Shown here piece by piece: positions 1-5,145 of a DNA stretch of 6,731 nt. Location of the stretch: NCBI GenBank assembly GCA_030591105.1, contig JAUVBS010000120.1, forward strand, positions 1 to 6,731, in the 5' to 3' direction. The DNA is from a bacterium. Lineage in GTDB: Bacteria > Krumholzibacteriota > Krumholzibacteriia > LZORAL124-64-63. Below the pieces are notes generated by a model. The model was not told where the DNA came from. It searched no databases and saw nothing but the letters and a program-made list of their open reading frames with translations. A program made the position numbers and the translations under genes. How positions within the stretch are numbered: the first letter of the stretch is position 1; every line of letters begins with the position of its first letter.

Positions 1-936
1 CATCCCCAGCCGTAGACCCACTTCGAAGCAGTAGACACCGAGGCTGCCGAAGAACCCACCGAACGGGGGAACCGAGTCCTGGAATTCGGTTTCGGGCAGG
101 ACAAGCACGTGGTCGACACCTTCGCCGGCGGGGTGTGTCGAGGTCGGCAGGTACGGGGTCGTGAGCATCGAGTCGATCACCGCCTGCCGGAAATCCTCAG
201 GGCTCAGGTAAGTCGAGAAGATCTGCTCGGGCGAGTTGCCGAGGATATCGGTCTCCCCCCCCGCGCCGGCATGGATCAACACCACGGTGTCGTAATCGAC
301 GAAGTCGATCTCACCGTCGAGACTGTCCACGACGTCGGCCGCGAGCCGAATCGGCTGCTCACCCTCCTCGGGATGGTTGCCGTACCAACCCATCGGGTGC
401 GGCAGGTTGATCACACGCTCGTGGACCGTGTAATGGAGTGTGAACTGCGCGTCGCTCACATCGCTGAAATAGTCGGCCACGTCGCCGAGCAGGTGATCGA
501 AGTAGACCGAGTCGTGGGCGGCATAGTAGAAGTCGCTCTGCCTCGGCGGCGGGAAGTCCCCCGGTACCTGGCCCCAACGACCGTACATGAGGCTGTCGGA
601 GAAATCGCACAGGACGACGATCGCCTGCAACTCGTCGGGGGCACGTCCGCCCGCCAAGCGGAGCCGCTGCAGCTGCAACGAGCCGTCGTTCTGCAGCCGC
701 GTCACCGGAGCGGATCCGGCCTGTCGTAACAAGCCGACGACCGACCGCGTTGGCGGGGCGTCCGGCACCGGACTGCCAGCCGCGTTGCCAGGTTGCCAGC
801 CGACCACGTGCTGCGGCGTTGCTGCAGCACCTCCGCTCGCGGAGCTCGGTGTAGCGAACGCCACCGATAACAGGACTAAGCAGAAAACGGACACGAGTAC
901 ACGGGCCGGCGGGCCATCGGGAACGACGGACGTCAT
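1..936 (-). CDS. Exported M6-family metallopeptidase-like protein with a degenerate zinc motif, partial (C-terminus outside window)
   Basis: The 312 codons from the ATG at 936-934 stay open to position 1, so the C-terminus lies outside the window. Residues 12-28 are a hydrophobic signal-peptide core (VLVSVFCLVLLSVAFA) followed by a small-residue stretch, so export through Sec is likely. Residues 29-100 are a Pro/Ala/Gln-rich propeptide-like stretch. From about 104 the protein resembles the M6 (immune inhibitor A-like) fold: a beta strand with VVLCDFSDS (107-115), FDHLLGDVADYFSDVS (146-161), and VVLIHAGAGGE (218-228), equivalent to the family's HAGxGxE segment. Where M6 enzymes carry HEFGHxLGLP, this protein reads FEVGLRLGM (304-312). 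Both zinc-binding histidines of HEXXH are replaced (Phe304, Leu308) and the Glu (305) is kept. It is probably not a zinc protease of the standard type and may be a structural or binding pseudoenzyme. AGAGGA lies 10 nt before the ATG, and the gene has its own sigma70 promoter. The family call is by recognition, not a search. Confidence 0.78.
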   Translation of the reverse strand, partial: MTSVVPDGPPARVLVSVFCLVLLSVAFATPSSASGGAAATPQHVVGWQPGNAAGSPVPDAPPTRSVVGLLRQAGSAPVTRLQNDGSLQLQRLRLAGGRAPDELQAIVVLCDFSDSLMYGRWGQVPGDFPPPRQSDFYYAAHDSVYFDHLLGDVADYFSDVSDAQFTLHYTVHERVINLPHPMGWYGNHPEEGEQPIRLAADVVDSLDGEIDFVDYDTVVLIHAGAGGETDILGNSPEQIFSTYLSPEDFRQAVIDSMLTTPYLPTSTHPAGEGVDHVLVLPETEFQDSVPPFGGFFGSLGVYCFEVGLRLGM

Positions 937-994
937 ACGGAGCGTGTCCTCTCGGCAGGAACCTTCGGCGCGGACTCAAGGGCCAACGCCGAAC

Positions 995-1023
995 ATTATA
1001 GTGAGCGCCCTGTGGGCGGTCAA
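995..1023 (-). promoter_or_regulatory. Near-consensus sigma70 promoter of the M6-like gene
   Basis: On the minus strand TTGACC (1023-1018) is separated by exactly 17 nt from a perfect TATAAT (1000-995). Transcription would start near 988, leaving a leader of about 50 nt before the ATG at 936. This suggests constitutive housekeeping transcription of the M6-like gene, independent of the DUF4384 operon upstream. Confidence 0.75.
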
Positions 1024-1088
1024 TCGAGGTCGATACGTACTACTGAAAATGCCCCGCACCGTACGCGCACAATGCGGGCGATTTGATC

Positions 1089-1151
1089 GGAAGAGCTCGG
1101 GCTCCGTAACTGCCACCCCTGATCGACAAATACGTCACACCGAGCTCTTCC
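1089..1151. repeat. 12-bp perfect inverted repeat, 39-nt loop
   Basis: GGAAGAGCTCGG (1089-1100) and CCGAGCTCTTCC (1140-1151) are exact reverse complements. As RNA they would form a 12-bp stem closing a 39-nt loop, about 140 nt past the DUF4384 stop and 65 nt upstream of the -35 box of the next gene. No T-run follows on either strand, so it is not a standard terminator. It could be an mRNA 3'-end stabilising stem or an operator pair. Confidence 0.55.
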
Positions 1152-1289
1152 TCACGCGTTGGCGGTCCCCGACCGGTCAGTTCGTCACCATTCCCGCGAC
1201 GGCTGCCAACCTCTGCAAGGATCCGGTTCCTCCCCGGCCAGCCGGTTGATGGGGGGAAAAGCAAACCACCAACGAATCGATGTCGAAAT

Positions 1290-3029
1290 CTACCTCCTGA
1301 TCGGAGCCGAGCGGCTTTGAGAGCCACCACTACGGGAGCCACCACCACCGGACTGTCTGGCCGGTGGGCGACTCTGTGTCGCCGGTTTGCTCGACCGCGG
1401 TGTGCTGGGTCTAACCGTACTTCCGCGCGGAGAACTCCCACGGTTCTGGCCACCGCTGCTGCGGGGTTTTACCGTCGAGTTCCGGCTACCACGCGTATTA
1501 CTTCCAGGTGAAACTTTTCGTGTACTGTTGCGGTCATGGCTCGGTACCTGGCGGCGCCCAGACCAGACCCGCGTGCCCTTGTTGCGAGGCTCCACCGGCT
1601 TGATGTTGCGCCGGTTGGTCGTGCCGGTACTCGGTGTCCGCCGCAAATCGGTACTACGGCTACCGGTGCGCACGGTCGGCTTACCGTACCTGGCATCGCT
1701 GGCGCGTTGATCGGATCGCTGGCTACCCCGGATACGGATGGCGTGATCGCTGCTACCCATCGCTTCGTGCCGCGGTCCGCCGGCCAATTCACGGCCGCGG
1801 ATTTGCAGGCCCGGACGTGATCGTTGGGCAGTAGTCCGCTCGAACTCGGTGCGCGGACGCGCGGTCTGATTCACATCGCGATAGGCCGTCCCGCGCGGAA
1901 CACCGCGCGCGTCGTCTACCCGGGTGCGCGTTTTCATCGCCGTGATCACGTCGTCGCCGGGACGTTGGGTCTTGGTGAGGCCGCTACCGCCGCGGCTGCG
2001 ATCGTCAACCTTGGTCCGCGCGCCACCGTTCTTGCTCAATGGCACATAGCGGCTACCACCGGAATATGCGTAGACATCGCCACCGTAGTAGGGGGAGTAA
2101 CCCCAGTCGTAGCAGCCCCCGAACCAGACATTGACGCCCACTCCGGGCCAGCGGTACCACGGGTAGTACCAGTAGTTGACCCACGGCCGATAGCTCCAGG
2201 GATCGACGTAGACGTAGACCGGTTGGTAGTAAACCGGATAGTAACCGTAGGTCGTGTACCAGTCGTTCTGCCAGCCGTAATCGTGGTGGATTTCAATGCT
2301 GCAGGTATCCCGGTACGGATCGTAGGCTAGTTCACCGTCGGTATGGCACTGATTGCAGAGGTAACGCGGGTGGTCGACCTGACGGTGGACGTAATAGCTG
2401 ACGTGGTTGGTCACCGCGTAGCCACTGGCGTCCTCCAGCCCGGTCACCGCGTAGTTGACCTCGTTCATGGCGAGGTACGGATCGCCCGCGACGTAGAAGT
2501 CCAGCTGGTCGGCGTCTCGTTCGTGGTGGAAGTCCAGCTCCAACTCGCGCAGATCGAACGGATAGCGCGAGACGATCGCTTCGACGTAACCGATACCTTC
2601 GGTGCTCGAAGTGCGCAAACGCTCCCCGCCGGTGACCGGCAACCGGTATTCGTGATTACCGAACACGAAACCGTCGTCGAGACGGCCGCGCGGCCACAGC
2701 AGTGTCACCAGACCTTCAGTGTCGATCCGGTAGACCACTGCGTAGGCGTCGGCGTTGGTTTCGAAACGGACATCCATACGGTCGCCGCGTCGGTAGACCT
2801 CGTCCGGACCGCGGTCGAGCCAGACATTCACCCGCAGAGTTTCGTCGTCGTAATTGGGCGTGTCAACCTGACCGGGCTGCTCCGGCGTGATGGCGTTGTA
2901 GTCTTCCCAATCCTGCGCGTGGGCGCTGCCGACGATGCCCAGGCACGCCACGACTGCCGCGGCGAGCGATAGGGCACGGATCACACCAGCGGCGTGTCCG
3001 TTCTTCGCTATTGCCTCTCGGTACATCAT
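1290..3029 (-). CDS. Secreted DUF4384 protein with CXXCH motif, aromatic-rich segment and basic low-complexity tail
   Basis: The product is 579 aa from the ATG at 3029. Residues 1-38 are a Sec signal peptide (core AGVIRALSLAAAVVACLGIV, likely cut after AHA). Residues about 65-165 match the DUF4384 pattern: VNVWLDRG, then VYRRGDRMDVRF, a YAVVYRIDTEGLVTLLWPRG strand pair, and a YVEAIVSRYPFDL segment. A single CNQCH (C225, C228, H229) follows, which could bind one c-type haem or, with C243 and nearby histidines, a metal. Residues 251-322 are extremely rich in Tyr, Trp, Pro and Gly. Residues 325-579 are Arg/Ser/Thr/Gly-rich, strongly basic and probably disordered. The role is not known; an envelope or extracellular protein binding a polyanion or wall polymer is only a guess. 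It follows the lipoprotein gene by 44 bp, so co-transcription is likely. GTG at 3053 is an in-frame alternative, but it lies upstream of the ribosome-binding site and is less likely. ATG at 3026 is equally possible. Confidence 0.85.
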   Translation of the reverse strand: MMYREAIAKNGHAAGVIRALSLAAAVVACLGIVGSAHAQDWEDYNAITPEQPGQVDTPNYDDETLRVNVWLDRGPDEVYRRGDRMDVRFETNADAYAVVYRIDTEGLVTLLWPRGRLDDGFVFGNHEYRLPVTGGERLRTSSTEGIGYVEAIVSRYPFDLRELELDFHHERDADQLDFYVAGDPYLAMNEVNYAVTGLEDASGYAVTNHVSYYVHRQVDHPRYLCNQCHTDGELAYDPYRDTCSIEIHHDYGWQNDWYTTYGYYPVYYQPVYVYVDPWSYRPWVNYWYYPWYRWPGVGVNVWFGGCYDWGYSPYYGGDVYAYSGGSRYVPLSKNGGARTKVDDRSRGGSGLTKTQRPGDDVITAMKTRTRVDDARGVPRGTAYRDVNQTARPRTEFERTTAQRSRPGLQIRGRELAGGPRHEAMGSSDHAIRIRGSQRSDQRASDARYGKPTVRTGSRSTDLRRTPSTGTTNRRNIKPVEPRNKGTRVWSGRRQVPSHDRNSTRKVSPGSNTRGSRNSTVKPRSSGGQNRGSSPRGSTVRPSTPRSSKPATQSRPPARQSGGGGSRSGGSQSRSAPIRR

Positions 3030-3035
3030 GGCCAG

Positions 3036-3044
3036 CCTCCTTTT
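3036..3044 (-). promoter_or_regulatory. Strong Shine-Dalgarno deciding the start of the DUF4384 gene
   Basis: AAAAGGAGG (3044-3036, minus) sits 6 nt before ATG 3029 and 9 nt before the adjacent ATG 3026. This places the start here and excludes the in-frame GTG at 3053, which lies upstream of this site. Confidence 0.8.
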
Positions 3045-3073
3045 GACGACCACCGCTCATCGCGGCGGTACCC

Positions 3074-4099
3074 CTACAATTCGATCAATTCCCGCTCGGG
3101 CCCGTCACCCTTACCGAGCACTGGCACGTCCAACTGCGGCCAGGCATGGATCAACTGGTAAGCCCAGAGCACCTGAACCGAGCCACTGCCGCTGGCGGTG
3201 ACTCCCAATTTGGCGTAGTGCCAGTCGTTGTCCGGATCGTCATAGATCTCGACGATGTAGACGTGCCCTTCGATCAGTTCCAGTATTCCGGTCGTCGAGT
3301 AGCCAGCCGCCGGCGCCCACGAGACCGAGTCGAAGTAGAACGTCGCGCCGTCATCGGACAGGAAGGTGCCGAAGTCCTGGATGCTCACGGTCGGACGCGC
3401 CGCCTCGAGGAACGGTACGCCGCCGACGAAACGGACCAACACGTCGGCCGTCGTTCCCATCAGGGTCGGATCGACGCGGCCGGAACCGGGGCCGCTCACA
3501 GCCAGACTGAAATCGAACCCGCTCAGATCCACGTTCGGACCGTCCACGTCGAAAAGTGTGGTGTCGTCTCCAGGCAGCGGCGTGGCGATGACCAGCTCGT
3601 AGCTCAGAGCACTCTCGCTGCCGGCAGCATTCACCGCGCTCACTGCGTACTCGTACAGGTGGCCGTTCTCGACCGCATGGTCCTCATACCAGTGCTGATT
3701 CGTATCCGCGTCGTAGTTCTCGTCCCAGGCCACTTCAGCCAGGTAATCGAAAACGCGGTCGGGGTTGTCGGCATCGCCGAACTCGTAATCGCGCTTGTAG
3801 ATTCGATAAGCAACGAGCTGATCGATGGTCGGATAATAGATATCGTACCAGTAGACCGTCGCCAGACCGTCGCCGTTGATCTTGAAAACCCCGGACGGTG
3901 AGGCCGGCGGCCCTGGGCTGGGGCAGGTAAGGCATTCGGTGTCGTCAGAGCAGCCGGGCAGCGCGGCCAGCGCCAGCGCCAGCAGCAGTGGTGCCAGCCA
4001 AGCCAACGGAGCGACACACGACCTCGCAGCCGTGGTGACATCGCTACCGAGCGTGATCGTCCGACTGCTTGCTGGTCCTCGTTCGTGCGAGATTCGCAT
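3074..4099 (-). CDS. Lipoprotein with a fibronectin type III-like domain
   Basis: The product is 341 aa from the ATG at 4099. Residues 28-50 form a lipoprotein signal peptide: a hydrophobic run APLLLALALAA ending in the lipobox LPGC, so Cys50 is the likely lipidated residue and the protein would be membrane-anchored. Pro at -2 of the lipobox is less usual. A short linker with two more cysteines (C56, C59) and many Pro/Ser follows. Residues about 68-175 resemble an Fn3 domain: VYWYD, AYRIYKRD, a long acidic insert, then HWYEDHAVENGHLYEYAVSAVNAAGSES, the typical strand F-G and YAVSAVNxxGxES signature. Residues about 185-315 look like a second beta-rich domain without a recognised family. It is probably the first gene of an operon with the DUF4384 gene. 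GGAGG lies 9 nt before this ATG. The frame is open up to 4351, but that extension would put about 84 residues before the signal peptide, so it is rejected. Partner and ligand are unknown. Confidence 0.85.
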   Translation of the reverse strand: MRISHERGPASSRTITLGSDVTTAARSCVAPLAWLAPLLLALALAALPGCSDDTECLTCPSPGPPASPSGVFKINGDGLATVYWYDIYYPTIDQLVAYRIYKRDYEFGDADNPDRVFDYLAEVAWDENYDADTNQHWYEDHAVENGHLYEYAVSAVNAAGSESALSYELVIATPLPGDDTTLFDVDGPNVDLSGFDFSLAVSGPGSGRVDPTLMGTTADVLVRFVGGVPFLEAARPTVSIQDFGTFLSDDGATFYFDSVSWAPAAGYSTTGILELIEGHVYIVEIYDDPDNDWHYAKLGVTASGSGSVQVLWAYQLIHAWPQLDVPVLGKGDGPERELIEL

Positions 4100-4108
4100 G
4101 GTGCTCTT

Positions 4109-4113
4109 CCTCC
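4109..4113 (-). promoter_or_regulatory. Shine-Dalgarno deciding the lipoprotein start
   Basis: GGAGG (4113-4109, minus) stands 9 nt before ATG 4099, just ahead of the signal peptide. This start gives a normal lipoprotein leader, unlike the longer open frame. Confidence 0.75.
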
Positions 4114-4122
4114 GGTTTGCAT

Positions 4123-4138
4123 CCGCGGACGGCCGCGG
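4123..4138 (-). other. GC-only hairpin in the lipoprotein mRNA leader
   Basis: CCGCGG, a 4-nt loop (CCGT on the minus strand) and CCGCGG again make a 6-bp all-GC stem. If transcription starts near 4143 from the sigma54-type promoter, this stem lies almost at the 5' end of the mRNA, about 10 nt before the Shine-Dalgarno. A role in mRNA stability is plausible; it does not mask the ribosome-binding site. Confidence 0.5.
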
Positions 4139-4153
4139 GGTCAGTTCCTGACT

Positions 4154-4169
4154 GGCAGTCTTTGTGCCA
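4154..4169 (-). promoter_or_regulatory. Candidate sigma54 (-24/-12) promoter of the lipoprotein-DUF4384 operon
   Basis: The minus strand reads TGGCACAAAGACTGCC. This has a perfect TGGCAC -24 box, the obligatory GG-N10-GC spacing, and CTGC at -12 (consensus TTGC). Transcription would start near 4143, giving a 44-nt leader to ATG 4099. The upstream neighbouring gene encodes a sigma54 activator, which supports the call. Caution: the site lies in a short inverted repeat (CTGGCA, 7 nt, TGCCAG; 4152-4170), so the opposite strand also shows GG-N10-GC, with a poorer -24 box (TGGCAG). Confidence 0.6.
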
Positions 4170-4196
4170 GCCGACCCCATGGCGATACCGCGCCGC

Positions 4197-4321
4197 CGCA
4201 GGGAATCTCCGTCTCGCACTCCTGCTGGCGTACCATATAGATGTAACCCATTGTAATCGTGTAAATTAATGCGACTCAGCCCGTTCCATTGCTCGGCTGA
4301 TCTCAGGCTGGATTCCCTGCG
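4197..4321. repeat. 11-bp perfect inverted repeat upstream of the operon promoter
   Basis: CGCAGGGAATC (4197-4207) and GATTCCCTGCG (4311-4321) are exact reverse complements, 103 bp apart. The near arm lies about 55-65 bp and the far arm about 170-180 bp upstream of the inferred sigma54 start. Paired sites for a looping regulator are possible; function is unproven. Confidence 0.45.
4236..4265 (-). promoter_or_regulatory. Weak sigma70-like candidate upstream of the lipoprotein operon
   Basis: TTTACA (4265-4260, 5 of 6 to the -35 consensus) is followed after 18 nt by TCTATA (4241-4236), a poor -10 match. On the plus strand TGTAA occurs three times (starting at 4242, 4252, 4260), which may instead be a regulator-binding cluster. 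It would be an alternative to the sigma54-type site. Confidence 0.25.
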
Positions 4322-4347
4322 CGAGGCGGGTATGCCCTCCGAGATCA

Positions 4348-4372
4348 ACACCTAAGACCGATCGCCCGGTGT
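4348..4372. repeat. Imperfect dyad, possible activator site
   Basis: ACACC (4348-4352) and GGTGT (4368-4372) are inverted. The inner ACCG (4357-4360) and CGGT (4367-4370) are also inverted and would compete. The centre is roughly 215 bp upstream of the inferred sigma54 start, a typical distance for an enhancer site. This is a short dyad and weak evidence. Confidence 0.2.
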
Positions 4373-4487
4373 AGGACGCAGAGGACAGATTCTAAATTTG
4401 GGGACGATGATGGCCCAGTTGATCGCGAATAATCCTCAATGCCCGCCACGATCCAAACCGGTATGGTTCCAAGGGAACTCCAATGGA

Positions 4488-4560
4488 AAAAGAGCCTCGC
4501 CACTGAGGATGGCGACCCGGTCTCGAATCTCGCCTATGCCGAGACCGGAGAGGCTCTTTT
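4488..4560. other. Three-way-junction RNA fold or bidirectional terminator element
   Basis: Stem P1 pairs AAAAGAGCC (4488-4496) with GGCTCTTTT (4552-4560). Inside it are two adjacent hairpins. P2 is TCGCCA (4497-4502) with TGGCGA (4510-4515) and a 7-nt loop CTGAGGA. P3 is CCGGTCTCG (4517-4525) with CGAGACCGG (4540-4548) and a 14-nt loop. The junctions are only 0, 1 and 3 nt. P1 ends in a T-run on both strands (TTTT plus, TTTTT minus), so it could end transcription in either direction. P3 has an alternative register because TCTCG is repeated at 4521 and 4528. I recognise no known riboswitch or ribozyme core. It may be a structured non-coding RNA, an attenuator, a bidirectional terminator with an extra hairpin, or a DNA element. 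Confidence 0.55.
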
Positions 4561-4562
4561 CC

Positions 4563-4604
4563 AACCCGATCCGCTGAGCGGACCGGGTTCTAGCCCGGGT
4601 TTTT
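4563..4604 (+). terminator. Terminator-like hairpin with a competing hairpin
   Basis: On the plus strand CCGGG (4583-4587), loop TTCTAG and CCCGG (4594-4598) are followed by G and five T (4600-4604), the form of a short intrinsic terminator. Just before it, AACCCG (4563-4568) pairs with CGGGTT (4584-4589) around an inner CCGC-TGA-GCGG stem. The two hairpins share 4584-4587, so they are mutually exclusive, as in an attenuator. AACCCG could also pair with the second CGGGTT at 4596-4601. No plus-strand gene or convincing plus-strand promoter lies upstream, so the biological direction is uncertain. Confidence 0.4.
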
Positions 4605-5145
4605 CACTTATAGCCACGATACCAGCATATCAGCGAAAGCCCAGCGCGACCCGCGATTCGGGAGAGGAGAAGCTTCTTGGTCCTCCCTCGTCCGCACCGA
4701 AGAACATCAAGACCCCACATCTCGAGACCTTCGTGCGCACGCTACTTGTGAAGAACCGCCCTCGACTAGCCGGTAAGCAGCGAGGGACCGAACCAGAACC
4801 TCCCCCGAAACCGCGAATACATTGATCCAGCAACTGAAGCGATCAGATCCCTACGATCCAGACCCCTTCCTCCTCTGTACCAGCACGGATTATTCCGGTC
4901 ACCACCGTGTGCGAGAGATAGGTAACCCTTTATAACCATGTCACTTAAAACATCAACTGCGCCGACGCTTGAATGATGATTCAGTGACAACTATTAAAAT
5001 CTTTTATAGTTTTTGGGCGAAGATCGTAACCTGTGAAAATATAAGGACTTGAACTAGCAAGAATAATGACACATGACCAGAGGGGATCAGGACAGCATTT
5101 TATCAGAGGCAATCGATTGGGGCAGCGGCCAGGAGGTCACTCGTG
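4605..5145. other. Non-coding stretch with an AT-rich island
   Basis: No frame here looks like a real gene. The part 4605-4920 is GC-rich with small palindromes only (AGAAGCTTCT at 4668-4677, TCTCGAGA at 4720-4727). The part about 4921-5100 is clearly richer in A and T than the rest of the window. It contains a TGAAT-GATG-ATTCA dyad (4970-4983) and an A/T stem ACTAT-T-AAAA/TTTTATAGT (4990-5010) followed by a T-run on the plus strand, too AT-rich for a good terminator. No clear terminator follows the activator gene's stop at 5146. Confidence 0.5.
4929..4956 (-). promoter_or_regulatory. Candidate sigma70 promoter in the AT-rich island
   Basis: On the minus strand TTGATG (4956-4951) is separated by 16 nt from TATAAA (4934-4929). 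A transcript from about 4922 would cross the structured element and could end at its minus-strand T-run near 4487, giving an RNA of roughly 430 nt, or could continue into the lipoprotein operon. Each box is off consensus, and AT-rich DNA yields such matches by chance. Confidence 0.3.

Larger units (their letters stand above)
937..1289. other. Intergenic region between the DUF4384 gene and the M6-like gene
   Basis: These 353 bp hold the sigma70 promoter (995-1023), an AGAGGA ribosome-binding site (952-947, minus) and a 12-bp inverted repeat (1089-1151). Just after the DUF4384 stop there is no hairpin with a T-run, so a canonical terminator was not found. The stretch 1152-1289 shows only a weak CCGG-CTGG-CCGG type stem near 1226-1242. 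No coding frame here looks protein-like. Confidence 0.6.

Noticed and set aside
109..729. 206-codon plus-strand open frame
   Set aside because: It lies antisense to the M6-like gene, which has a signal peptide, ribosome-binding site and family motifs. Long antisense frames are common in GC-rich DNA.
1100..1115. Second sigma54-like match on the minus strand (TGGCAG, GG-N10-GC)
   Set aside because: The -12 half is GAGC rather than TTGC and the -24 box has a mismatch. It is inside the loop of the inverted repeat, and the sigma70 promoter explains the gene better.
3124..3141. TGGCACG on the plus strand resembling a sigma54 -24 box
   Set aside because: The GC at -12 is one base too far (N11), and it lies antisense inside the lipoprotein gene.
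4100..4351. Upstream extension of the lipoprotein frame to 4351
   Set aside because: It would place about 84 residues before a lipoprotein signal peptide and run over the sigma54-type promoter; GGAGG supports ATG 4099.
4503..4509. CTGAGGA resembling the hammerhead ribozyme CUGANGA core
   Set aside because: It is the closed loop of stem P2, without the required GAAA box, third stem or cleavage site in the right order.
4583..4599. CCGGGTTCTAG resembling a tRNA T-arm
   Set aside because: The loop is 6 nt, not 7. No acceptor, D or anticodon arm could be placed around it.
4439..4825. 128-codon plus-strand open frame in the intergenic region
   Set aside because: It runs through the hairpins at 4488-4604, has no Shine-Dalgarno, and its product is Pro/Arg-rich without domain-like pattern.
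4766..4990. 74-codon minus-strand open frame starting at TTG
   Set aside because: No ribosome-binding site, a rare start codon and no recognisable protein pattern.
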